Positions 1 through 7,030 of a DNA stretch of 17,952 nt are shown one piece after another; position 1 is the first letter of the stretch; every line of letters begins with the position of its first letter. The notes under the pieces were generated by a model. It saw only the letters and a program-made list of their open reading frames with translations. It did no database searches and was not told the DNA's origin. A program made the position numbers and the translations under genes. The stretch covers positions 1 to 17,952 of the forward strand of contig CAZWYJ010000020.1 of NCBI GenBank assembly GCA_964638165.1, in the 5' to 3' direction. Source of the DNA: 2-12-FULL-60-25 sp964638165. GTDB taxonomy: Bacteria; Patescibacteriota; Patescibacteriia; 2-12-FULL-60-25.

Positions 1-55
1 ATTATGCGACCCTTCCAAGGTTGAGAGGCGGGTTCGATTCCCGCTACCCGCTCCA
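1..55 (+). tRNA. tRNA-Gly(TCC), 5' end outside window
   Basis: This is the 3' part of a glycine tRNA. The anticodon stem CGACC/GGTTG (7-11 and 19-23) encloses the loop CTTCCAA, placing anticodon TCC at 14-16. The T-stem GCGGG/CCCGC (28-32 and 40-44) encloses TTCGATT. The acceptor 3' strand TACCCGC is at 45-51, the discriminator T at 52 and an encoded CCA at 53-55. The 5' acceptor strand and most of the D-arm lie before base 1. Its last 22 bases plus the following T recur 124 bp downstream. Confidence 0.93.
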
Positions 56-81
56 TCCCGATGTCCATCGGGACCAAGCAC

Positions 82-106
82 AAACTCCGGATCACCCGGA
101 GTTTTT
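82..106 (+). terminator. Intrinsic terminator of tRNA-Gly
   Basis: The stem AAACTCCGG (82-90) pairs with CCGGAGTTT (96-104) and runs into a T tract ending at 106. It sits 27 bp past the tRNA CCA end. A smaller palindrome, CCCGATG/CATCGGG (58-72), lies between the tRNA and this hairpin. Confidence 0.8.
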
Positions 107-114
107 GCGTATGA

Positions 115-180
115 GGGGGGTTCGCCCCGCATGCGCGGGGCGCCCGGCGGATGCCGGGCGATTCCCGCTACCCGCTCCAT
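115..180 (+). repeat. Second copy of tRNA-Gly 3' end, split in the T-loop by a 36-nt double hairpin
   Basis: Bases 159-180 repeat 35-56 exactly: T-loop, T-stem 3' side, acceptor, CCA and one base. Just upstream, 119-124 reads GGTTCG, the start of the tRNA T-loop, so the copy looks like a T-arm interrupted at 125-160 by a 36-nt insert. The insert is two abutting hairpins: CCCCGC/GCGGGG with loop ATGC (125-140), and an 8-bp stem CGCCCGGC/GCCGGGCG with loop GGAT (141-160). The same architecture recurs after tRNA-Ile. It cannot be a complete tRNA because no D-arm or anticodon arm precedes it. Confidence 0.8.
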
Positions 181-218
181 ACCACGTCGCCCCGATACCC
201 ATCGGGGCTTTGTGGTAT
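179..218 (+). terminator. Strong nested hairpin after the tRNA copy
   Basis: The outer stem ATACCAC/GTGGTAT (179-185 and 212-218) and inner stem GCCCCGAT/ATCGGGGC (189-196 and 201-208) form a long hairpin directly after the duplicated CCA. No good T tract follows, so it could be a terminator, an end-protecting structure or a palindromic repeat. The inner CCCGAT/ATCGGG core resembles those at 58-72 and 13438-13475. Confidence 0.5.
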
Positions 219-287
219 TAGGAGTGGATTTCGACTCGTCCCCCGAAGCCCCAGACGCTCGCGAAGCGAGCTATGGAGGCGAGGGGG

Positions 288-325
288 GATTCCCGAGACC
301 GAAACTATTCAGCTTCCCCGCTCCA
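288..325 (+). repeat. Possible third, degenerate tRNA-Gly 3' copy overlapping the hsdR stop
   Basis: GATTCCCG (288-295) and CCCGCTCCA (317-325) are the two parts of the tRNA 3' end in the right order, but separated by 21 bases instead of 3. The second block supplies the antisense of codons for W-S-G near the HsdR C-terminus. The match is short, so chance cannot be excluded. Confidence 0.35.
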
Positions 326-3300
326 ATTCTTGCAAAGAACCTCCGCCTGCTCCAACACGATAGCCGTCGCCACCTCTTGCCTGTCGGGAGGATAGTGATA
401 CTTATTCAATAGCTTCTTCACGAGCACTCGCAACTTTGCCCGTACGCTCTCTTTTAGCGTCCAATCAATCGTCGTACTCTTTCGCAAAAGCACCACGAGC
501 TCCTGCGCGATCTTCTTGAGTACCTCATCCCCAAGCTCCATGACTGCACTATCATTCGCGCAGAGAGCGTCATAGAAGGCGACTTCATCCTCGCGAAGAT
601 TCAGAGCGTTCCCGCGCTCTTTTTCCGCGCGAATCGTCTTCGCCAAATCCACAAGCTCGGTAATAACCTGCGCCGCTTCAATGCTTTGATTCTGATAGCG
701 ACGAATCGTCTCTTCCAGCATTTGCGAGAATGCCCGAGATTTGACCAAAAAGGTTTTCTGCATCGTCTTGATCTCATCATTCAGCAACTTCTTCAACAAC
801 TCAAGAGCAACATGTTTTTTATTCAATCCCTGTACTTCCTGCAAAAATTCATCCGAGAGGACCGCAACGTCCTTACTCGCGATTCCGGCGGCATCGAAAA
901 TGTCCACCACCTGATCAGAGACGATCGCATTCGCGACAATCTGACGGATCGCGAGATCATACTCCTCCTGCGAAGGTCCACCATCTCCGCCATTGCGATC
1001 ATACTGCGCGATCAATGACCGGACGTACTGGAAAAATGCCACGTCATCACGAATCTTCGTTGCTTCATCGCTTTGCGAGGCCAAGGAGAATGCTTTCGAC
1101 AATTCCGTTACCGCTTGCAAATATCGCGCCTTCCCCTTTTCCAGCCCCAGTACAAACTCCATCGCCGAAGCGATCAACCGCGTGCGCTCTGCGGCTGAAG
1201 CCGTTACATACCCGGTATATTCAAACCCGTGATACATGCCTTTTACGACTTCATATTTCTCCAACAATACGGAGATCGCGTCTTCGATCGGAATAATCGG
1301 CGACTCGCTCCCATTATCCGTATAACACTTCACCGCCTCCTTGAGCGCTTGAGCGATGCCAAGATAGTCCACAATCAATCCTCCATCCTTGTCTTTATAT
1401 ACACGATTCGTGCGTGCGATCGCCTGCATGAGTCCATGCCCTTGCATGGGCTTGTCAATGTACATCGTATGCAGGCACGGCACATCAAAACCCGTGAGCC
1501 ACATGTCACGTACAATGACGAATGCGAGAGGGTCATGCGGATCCTTCATGCGCTTTGCCAGCACCTCGCGTTCTTCTTTGCTATGGACGTGCTTTCGAAT
1601 ATTCGCCGGATCACTCGCTGAACCGGTCATCACGACCTTGATCACTCCCTTATCCAAATCGTCACTATGCCATTCCGGACGAAGTTTGATGATCTCCTCA
1701 TACATTTCAGCTGCAATACGGCGGCTCATGGCCACGAACATCCCTTTTCCCTCCAGCGCGGCCAAGCGCGCCTCAAATTGGTAGACGACGTCCTTCGCGA
1801 CTTGCTTGACGCGCGTCTCCGAGCCAACGAGCGCCTCAAGCCTCGCCCACTTGCTCTTGAGCGCCTCTTTCTTCTCGACCTCCTCCCCTTCCGTCAATTC
1901 TTCAAAATCCGCATCAATCTTTGGCTTTTCCGATTCCGCCAGCTCAATTTTCGCCAATCGGGCCTCGTAGTAGATCGGAACGGTCGCGTGATCATCTTTC
2001 GCCCTCACGATGTCATAGACATCCACGTATTCGCCAAATACCGCCCGCGTGCTCTTGTCCGAAAGCTCGATCGGCGTTCCGGTAAATCCGATATACGAGG
2101 CATTTGGCAATGCGTCATGCATGTGCCGTGCGAACCCGTCGATAAAATCATACTGACTTCGATGCGCTTCATCCGCGATGACCACGATATTCCGACGTTC
2201 GGATAATGCCGATTTCCCGTCCGTGAACTTCTGAATGGTCGTAAACACCACGCCGCCCGAAGCAACCTTCAATATCTCTTTGAGGTGGCTGCGATCCCTC
2301 GCCTGCACGGGATGTTGTCGGAGCAACTCCGAACAATTCGAGAAGACACCGAAAAGCTGATCATCGAGATCATTTCGATCCGTGAGCACCACGAGCGTTG
2401 GATTATCCAGGCTCTGGATGATCTTTCCGGCATAAAAAACCATGGTCAGCGATTTTCCGGACCCCTGCGTATGCCATACTACCCCACAGCGACGATCCCC
2501 TTTTTCCGATGTCGCCTCTGCGGTGCGCGTCAGCGCCTTATTCGTGGCATGGTACTGATGGTAGGCCGCAACCTTCTTGATCACCCCCTTATCCGTCCGC
2601 TCAAATACGATGAAATTCCTCACGATATCGAGAAGCCGCTCCTTCGCGCACACGCCCTTGAGCAGAACCTCCATTTGCGGGACCGAGATCGGGGCAACCG
2701 ATTCCCCGTCCATGGTGCGCCACTTCATGTAGCGATCCAGATCTGCCGAGAGCGTTCCGAGGCGCGTTTCAATCACCCCGTCCCCGATCACGCAAAGCGC
2801 GTTATAGGTAAACAAGGAAGGAATTTCTTCTTTGTACGTCTGAATTTGATTGAATGCCTCCCTGACCCCCACTTTTTCATCCACCGGATTTTTCAATTCA
2901 AACACGACCAAAGGCAGGCCATTCACGAAAAGAATAATATCCGGCCTCCGATTATGTTTATTCTCGATGATCGTGAACTGATTAACCGCGAGCCAGTTAT
3001 TCTCCGAAGCGTTCTTTGTATCCACCAGATACACCTTGTCCCCGGCGACCGATCCATCCTCCCGGCTATACTCCACGTCCACGCCCTCGGTGAGCATGCG
3101 ATGGAAGCCGTGATTCGTCGTTAGCAAGCTCGGATTCGAATACGCTACATTCACCACCTTCTCAATCGCCTCTTCCTGCGCATCCCTTGGCACACTCGGA
3201 TTGATCCGTGCGATCGCCGACCGCAAGCGCTCAATGAGCACCGCATCCTGAAATGACGCCCGTTCGGGCGTATCGCCATCCGGGGCGATATCGGGGCCAA

Positions 3301-3379
3301 AGGCGATCTCGTATCCAAGATCTTCCAGCCATTCAAGACCGGCATGTTCGAGGATGGATTCGGTGTAGGAGGAGGGCAT
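305..3379 (-). CDS. hsdR: Type I restriction endonuclease subunit R (HsdR)
   Basis: This 1024-aa motor and nuclease subunit translocates DNA with ATP and cuts when it meets unmethylated sites, in complex with HsdM and HsdS. The N-terminal nuclease shows the PD-(D/E)xK core: D147 of the PDIILF stretch, then E161 and K163 in FELK. The SF2 helicase has Walker A TQGSGKS (304-310), DEAH box (403-406), motif III FTGTP (432-436) and motif VI IARTNR in the second RecA domain. A helical C-terminal domain follows. Length is normal for the family and no break is seen. It is the last gene of the minus-strand operon and starts 11 bp after the 77-aa ORF. Its last codons overlap a short match to the tRNA-Gly 3' end. 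Confidence 0.97.
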   Translation of the reverse strand: MPSSYTESILEHAGLEWLEDLGYEIAFGPDIAPDGDTPERASFQDAVLIERLRSAIARINPSVPRDAQEEAIEKVVNVAYSNPSLLTTNHGFHRMLTEGVDVEYSREDGSVAGDKVYLVDTKNASENNWLAVNQFTIIENKHNRRPDIILFVNGLPLVVFELKNPVDEKVGVREAFNQIQTYKEEIPSLFTYNALCVIGDGVIETRLGTLSADLDRYMKWRTMDGESVAPISVPQMEVLLKGVCAKERLLDIVRNFIVFERTDKGVIKKVAAYHQYHATNKALTRTAEATSEKGDRRCGVVWHTQGSGKSLTMVFYAGKIIQSLDNPTLVVLTDRNDLDDQLFGVFSNCSELLRQHPVQARDRSHLKEILKVASGGVVFTTIQKFTDGKSALSERRNIVVIADEAHRSQYDFIDGFARHMHDALPNASYIGFTGTPIELSDKSTRAVFGEYVDVYDIVRAKDDHATVPIYYEARLAKIELAESEKPKIDADFEELTEGEEVEKKEALKSKWARLEALVGSETRVKQVAKDVVYQFEARLAALEGKGMFVAMSRRIAAEMYEEIIKLRPEWHSDDLDKGVIKVVMTGSASDPANIRKHVHSKEEREVLAKRMKDPHDPLAFVIVRDMWLTGFDVPCLHTMYIDKPMQGHGLMQAIARTNRVYKDKDGGLIVDYLGIAQALKEAVKCYTDNGSESPIIPIEDAISVLLEKYEVVKGMYHGFEYTGYVTASAAERTRLIASAMEFVLGLEKGKARYLQAVTELSKAFSLASQSDEATKIRDDVAFFQYVRSLIAQYDRNGGDGGPSQEEYDLAIRQIVANAIVSDQVVDIFDAAGIASKDVAVLSDEFLQEVQGLNKKHVALELLKKLLNDEIKTMQKTFLVKSRAFSQMLEETIRRYQNQSIEAAQVITELVDLAKTIRAEKERGNALNLREDEVAFYDALCANDSAVMELGDEVLKKIAQELVVLLRKSTTIDWTLKESVRAKLRVLVKKLLNKYHYPPDRQEVATAIVLEQAEVLCKNWSGEAE

Positions 3380-3390
3380 AACCTAAGCGA

Positions 3391-3624
3391 TCATTCCACA
3401 AAAAGCCCGTTTTGTAAACGATCCTTCCACGATCTAAGCCATGCCATCTGAATTTCCACGACCTTCTTTCCGATCTCATTGTTTTCCTCGATGTGCCGGA
3501 TTAGCTCACGAGCAGAAAAGATACCGAGATTCCCCAGCGAGATTCTCGCGTCCGAGGAGATAGACGATAAACGAGCGATGACGACGGCACGCTCAAGGGG
3601 GAATTCGGCACAGGAGGAAGGCAT
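3391..3624 (-). CDS. Small 77-aa protein between protease and hsdR
   Basis: I do not recognise the family. The ORF begins 3 bp after the protease stop (TAG TCT ATG) and ends 11 bp before hsdR, so it is probably translationally coupled to both. The C-terminal half looks like a soluble helical protein, with IRHIEENNEIGKKVVEIQ followed by an aromatic and basic helix. The first dozen codons closely match the hsdR 5' end: both proteins begin MPSS, and the DNA from the preceding TTAG through the CCGAAT of the sixth to eighth codons is nearly identical. This suggests the N-terminus was created by partial duplication of the hsdR start. It could be an accessory RM protein, an antitoxin-like partner or a neutral fusion. 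Confidence 0.65.
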   Translation of the reverse strand: MPSSCAEFPLERAVVIARLSSISSDARISLGNLGIFSARELIRHIEENNEIGKKVVEIQMAWLRSWKDRLQNGLFVE

Positions 3625-3627
3625 AGA

Positions 3628-4332
3628 CTAAGAGATAGCAAGCTTTGCAATGGCTTCGATATGCTCCCATGAGATGCCCATAAAAATATTAGCGTCGCCA
3701 GCCTCTTTTGATGGACTATTGGAAACCATCGCAATAACTTTTTGCGGATCGTTAATCGCAACCACCGGAGAACCGCTAAACCCGCCCGTCACCGGACCTG
3801 ACATTTGCAATTCTTTTCTAAAGCCTAGATTTTTTAATTCTGAACTCATAACGCCCTCAGTATATGTAGGGGCGTGTCTCTCATTGAGTAATTGCATACC
3901 AAGAGGAAAGCCTGCGTATGCGATTCTATCTCCGATCACCGGATAACCATTAGCGATCAACAGACCTTCTTCAGTTTGCTTATTTGCTATTGCGGGATCT
4001 GAAAATTGCAAAACCGCCAAATCATGACCATGGTCAATGACACTAACACGTGCTGGTGTATAATTTCCATTTTTTCCAACAACCAGCAACCCCGTGATCT
4101 CTATAGGCGCGCCAAGCAAGTTCTGTACGACATGAGCGCAAGTTATGAGCACTTTTTCATTCAGTAGCAAAAAAGAGGTACCGATAACATCAAGCTGTTG
4201 AGCAAAAACCGTTCCATTCGGTTGAAACTTTGGTTTTAAAATTCCCACTGCCCAAACTGATTCGTAAATTTTCGGTTTTGACGGTAGTTGATTTATATCT
4301 GGAATAGCCGGGCCCGTTTGAGGTATCGTCAT
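3628..4332 (-). CDS. Trypsin-like serine protease embedded in the RM operon
   Basis: This 234-aa protein has the chymotrypsin/trypsin-fold catalytic triad: H67 in LITCAHVV, D104 in HDLAVLQF and S186 in GGFSGSPV. No signal peptide or membrane segment is visible, so it probably acts in the cytoplasm, unlike typical DegP/HtrA proteins, and no PDZ domain follows. It starts 24 bp after hsdS and ends 3 bp before the 77-aa ORF, all on the same strand. Base composition is clearly more AT-rich than hsdR. Trypsin-like domains occur as effectors in several bacterial defence systems; a role here in phage-triggered proteolysis or in control of the RM complex is inference from position. Confidence 0.88.
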   Translation of the reverse strand: MTIPQTGPAIPDINQLPSKPKIYESVWAVGILKPKFQPNGTVFAQQLDVIGTSFLLLNEKVLITCAHVVQNLLGAPIEITGLLVVGKNGNYTPARVSVIDHGHDLAVLQFSDPAIANKQTEEGLLIANGYPVIGDRIAYAGFPLGMQLLNERHAPTYTEGVMSSELKNLGFRKELQMSGPVTGGFSGSPVVAINDPQKVIAMVSNSPSKEAGDANIFMGISWEHIEAIAKLAIS

Positions 4333-4356
4333 ATAGTTAAAAAATTAAAGGATTAT

Positions 4357-5628
4357 TTACGTTCTAACTCTTATCCTTCCGTTCATTAAACGAGGAAGGA
4401 GAGAATCGCGTACTTCCTGAAGATTATGATTTTCAAAATAACTATCCCTGATGTTTTTTAGTAACGTATAAATCAATTCATTAAATTTAATAAGTGAGCT
4501 TTCATTAGGAAATAAAATCGGCATCTTATCCATGCACCCTCTCCACTTTGCATATGGAATCGTACTGCCCTCCGCATGACTTGCAGCAAAATCGACAGTC
4601 TCACTACTAAAAATAGCCATTGCGGAGTAAGCAAAAAATTCCTTCTTTACAGCACGAAAAATAAAACACGTCGTCCTAGTCAGACCTTCAAATGGAGAAA
4701 TTGCAACCTTGTGGAAATACGGTCTCATCGCACCAAACAAGATGTCATCTTTTTGGAATTTAATCAAACTACTTTGCGCCTCGTCTGGTGAAGCAATTAT
4801 CGATAAAGCGAGTGATTTAGCATCGATCTTATCAATCGGCACATATGGCAATCCTACAACAGAATTATTTTCAACGAATCTATCAGAAATATTAACTACC
4901 AAATCCCCCAACCTCCCCACCCTCCACCCCTCTGGAATCTCCCCCAACTCGGATTCGACCAACTTCCCGCCGTTGGATTTGTACGGGCGTCCGTTCTTAT
5001 CTGGAAATTCGAAATCTACAAACCATCGCTTAAACAACGCGCTCGCGATCCGCTCCAGGTTGGCGTTGATCTTGCGGTTCAACTCGATCTTGTCGTCGAG
5101 AGAGGAGAGAATGGAGGCGATGCGGGATTGCTCGGGGAGAGGGGGGAGCGGAACATCGAATGATTTCAAATCTCGAATTGTTACATGCCCAAGCCCTGTC
5201 GTTTGCTTGTCTTTCGCTATATCAACAAATCTAGCTTTATTCGCTTTAAAAATATAGTATAAATATTCACGACTGATTTTGGACGATTCAAGAACTTTAA
5301 AAATATGCTGATTCAGCAATCCCTCTGGTAAATCGTACCAAAAAGCATCTATAGAAGTATCTGGGCTGCCGGACCATGAAAATAACAGATCGCCCTTTTT
5401 TAAAAAATATTTTTTATCCAACTCCCTTTGCGTAAATTGAGTCTGCTCAGTTATTCCGTATTTTAATTCGTTTATTTTTATTACAGGCTTTCCGATTGGA
5501 ACGAAATGCTCATTCTTGTAAGCTGAACCATTTATCCAATCTGCCAGATCGAAAATAGGCAATACGTCCCACTCTTCGGGAATAGGTCCAATGTTGGTTT
5601 GTTTGAATTTTGTATCAATTTTTTTCAT
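4357..5628 (-). CDS. hsdS: Type I RM specificity subunit S (HsdS)
   Basis: This 423-aa DNA-recognition subunit sets the target sequence for HsdM methylation and HsdR cleavage. Two target-recognition halves are visible. The first begins GPIPEEWDV (about residues 14-22) and leads into the conserved spacer PLPPLPEQSRIASILSSLDD and a coiled coil. The second begins GEIPEGWRVGRLGDL and ends with LLPRLMNGRI. The chosen start (MKKID) lies 1 bp after the stop of the upstream zinc-ribbon gene (TGA T ATG), a coupling arrangement; a longer reading from 5721 would add 31 residues and overlap that gene. The gene is more AT-rich than hsdM/hsdR, usual for a fast-exchanging subunit. Confidence 0.95.
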   Translation of the reverse strand: MKKIDTKFKQTNIGPIPEEWDVLPIFDLADWINGSAYKNEHFVPIGKPVIKINELKYGITEQTQFTQRELDKKYFLKKGDLLFSWSGSPDTSIDAFWYDLPEGLLNQHIFKVLESSKISREYLYYIFKANKARFVDIAKDKQTTGLGHVTIRDLKSFDVPLPPLPEQSRIASILSSLDDKIELNRKINANLERIASALFKRWFVDFEFPDKNGRPYKSNGGKLVESELGEIPEGWRVGRLGDLVVNISDRFVENNSVVGLPYVPIDKIDAKSLALSIIASPDEAQSSLIKFQKDDILFGAMRPYFHKVAISPFEGLTRTTCFIFRAVKKEFFAYSAMAIFSSETVDFAASHAEGSTIPYAKWRGCMDKMPILFPNESSLIKFNELIYTLLKNIRDSYFENHNLQEVRDSLLPRLMNGRIRVRT

Positions 5629-5629
5629 A

Positions 5630-6016
5630 TCAACGAGTCTCTTTATGATTTCTAATTTTTCCAAATACGCCAACAATATAATTTCTAAACCAGTCATTGA
5701 AAAAACAAAAATGGAAAGCAATGACGATCAAAACAAGACTGCCTATAATTTTAAGAAACCACGGAAAAATCCGCTCTGGCACAAAGGCCACCAGGCCCAA
5801 GCTCATCGCAACAAAAACACCGAAAACAACCGTAAAATACGTTACAGACGCATCCCCTCTGATAACAGATATACCAATTGAACTCACGTTCGTTGCAAAT
5901 CGACCAGCCTCTGCATGCATGACATGCGTTTTCGGCGTTTCTTTTTTACAAAAATTGCAAAACGATCCTTCTTTTGGATTTTTGCATTCGCTGCACAAAC
6001 ATTCGTCTTCTTGCAT
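5630..6016 (-). CDS. Zinc-ribbon membrane protein (128 aa)
   Basis: I do not recognise a named family. The N-terminus carries four cysteines in two CxxC knuckles (CSEC, then CNFC within the first 25 residues), a typical zinc ribbon. It is followed by a linker and two hydrophobic helices, TYFTVVFGVFVAMSLGLVAF and WFLKIIGSLVLIVIAFHFCF, giving a small membrane-anchored protein. The start MQED is chosen because GAGGAAGGGGG lies about 10 bases upstream and because longer starts read through a G-rich, Arg/Gly-rich stretch. It is coupled to hsdS (1-bp spacing). A membrane partner inside a type I RM operon is unusual; it could sense or act at the envelope, which is inference. Confidence 0.72.
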   Translation of the reverse strand: MQEDECLCSECKNPKEGSFCNFCKKETPKTHVMHAEAGRFATNVSSIGISVIRGDASVTYFTVVFGVFVAMSLGLVAFVPERIFPWFLKIIGSLVLIVIAFHFCFFNDWFRNYIVGVFGKIRNHKETR

Positions 6017-6020
6017 ATTC

Positions 6021-6161
6021 TTATACCCCCTTCCTCTTAATCTCATCCAATGTCCTCCCACCCTCATCCCTCCCCTTCGCCCACCCCGACCCCTCCTTCG
6101 CGCCGGTCGGCTCGCCATCAATGAGGAAAATCGTCAGTTTTTTGGGGGTTGGATGGGGCAT
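6021..6161 (-). CDS. 46-aa ORF resembling the N-terminus of GIY-YIG nuclease proteins (relic?)
   Basis: The first 20 residues (KKLTIFLIDGEPTG from residue 7) look like the short N-terminal strand segment that precedes GIY-YIG domains in DUF4357-type nucleases. The rest is a Gly/Arg/Lys-rich tail ending TLDEIKRKGV, with no GIY-YIG core. It fits the operon, starting 27 bp after the preceding ORF and ending 4 bp before the zinc-ribbon gene. It could be a decayed nuclease, a recombination scar or a real small protein. The G-rich tail is low complexity and may exist for the nucleic acid rather than the peptide. Confidence 0.4.
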   Translation of the reverse strand: MPHPTPKKLTIFLIDGEPTGAKEGSGWAKGRDEGGRTLDEIKRKGV

Positions 6162-6188
6162 ATTCAGATATCCACAATTCATTGACAT

Positions 6189-6371
6189 TCAAGCGTTTTG
6201 CATGTTATCTTCCCATTGAAGCTTGCAATAATACCTTTCGAAGCGCTTTGGTGTTCCCCGGGGGTTCCTCGGGTCTAAGCTAAAGGGAACGACTTCGTGA
6301 GACGCAGCTTCAACAAAAGCTCCAATCACCCGATTGGATTTTTTGTTTGCGTAAAAAAGAAATCCGTTCAT
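6189..6371 (-). CDS. 60-aa protein coupled to the DUF3800 gene
   Basis: This small soluble protein begins MNGFLFYANKKSNRVIGAF and ends in a charged, aromatic tail. The start is the ATG 4 bp after the DUF3800 stop; a longer reading from 6410 would overlap that gene. No family is recognised. Its position immediately after the DUF3800 gene and in the same direction suggests the two are made together, possibly as a two-part module. It has no signal peptide or membrane helix. Confidence 0.6.
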   Translation of the reverse strand: MNGFLFYANKKSNRVIGAFVEAASHEVVPFSLDPRNPRGTPKRFERYYCKLQWEDNMQNA

Positions 6372-6375
6372 AGCA

Positions 6376-7029
6376 TTACTCTGTTTTAAAAAGCTCGATC
6401 GGGCTACCAATGATATTTTCTTTTAAGATCTCGTAATACTTTGAACCCAATGGCTTATTATTGAGATACGCCGCGATCGCTCCAACGATCCAATCTACGA
6501 TCTGCACGTTGGCATCCGTCGTAGAATCAATCTGCCTTACGTCAATGCATGTACCCGGTGGCGCAATCGGTAGCAATCTAGCTTTTAAGATACTCACAAA
6601 TTCCTTCTTTTTTAATCCCTTTAACTGACGCTGATCGCAAAGCACGGTAAAAGCAGGATCGACAATTGGAAAATACGACTCTAAAATTTCACCAAGAATC
6701 TGCGTATATAAATATCCCTCACGAACTCCATTACTATCATACGAGACGTGTGGCAGACGCTCACATCGTAAATACCCATAACGAATCCGTACATCCAGAG
6801 AAGAAATAAATCGAATCGTCCGGATGCGCAGATCTTCGCTTAATCCGCTTTCGGAAAATTTTACCTCGGACTGGTACCGCTTCCTGCGAGGAAACTTGCT
6901 CTTTTGCCACATACGAAACGCTTTTGCCGTACGCCTTGGATCTCCAACCGTAAATGTCCCAATAACAAAATGCCCTTGCCCGCTACATGGCAAAAACGAT
7001 CCGCTTTCGTCGACAAAAATAACAGCCAT
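6376..7029 (-). CDS. DUF3800 domain protein (putative RNase H-like nuclease)
   Basis: This 217-aa protein opens with the DUF3800 hallmark FVDESGSF (residues 5-12), has CDQRQLKG in the middle and a late acidic segment DSTTDANVQIVDWIVGAIAAYLN. These acidic positions resemble RNase H-fold catalytic sites, and DUF3800 proteins are frequent in defence and mobile islands; activity is not proven. The start MAVIF is preferred because the ATG lies 1 bp after the hsdM stop (TGA T ATG). The next upstream ATG (7050) would overlap hsdM. Composition is AT-richer than hsdM. It sits between hsdM and hsdS, a position for cargo. Confidence 0.85.
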   Translation of the reverse strand: MAVIFVDESGSFLPCSGQGHFVIGTFTVGDPRRTAKAFRMWQKSKFPRRKRYQSEVKFSESGLSEDLRIRTIRFISSLDVRIRYGYLRCERLPHVSYDSNGVREGYLYTQILGEILESYFPIVDPAFTVLCDQRQLKGLKKKEFVSILKARLLPIAPPGTCIDVRQIDSTTDANVQIVDWIVGAIAAYLNNKPLGSKYYEILKENIIGSPIELFKTE

Positions 7030-7030
7030 A

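Noticed and set aside
55..330. Intact integrative island bounded by tRNA-Gly att sites
   Set aside because: No integrase gene and no further copy of the tRNA end is visible on the far side of the RM operon near 8.6 kb.
2285..3124. A 279-aa open frame on the plus strand opposite hsdR
   Set aside because: It is an antisense shadow of a highly conserved gene, has no ribosome site and no recognisable protein features.
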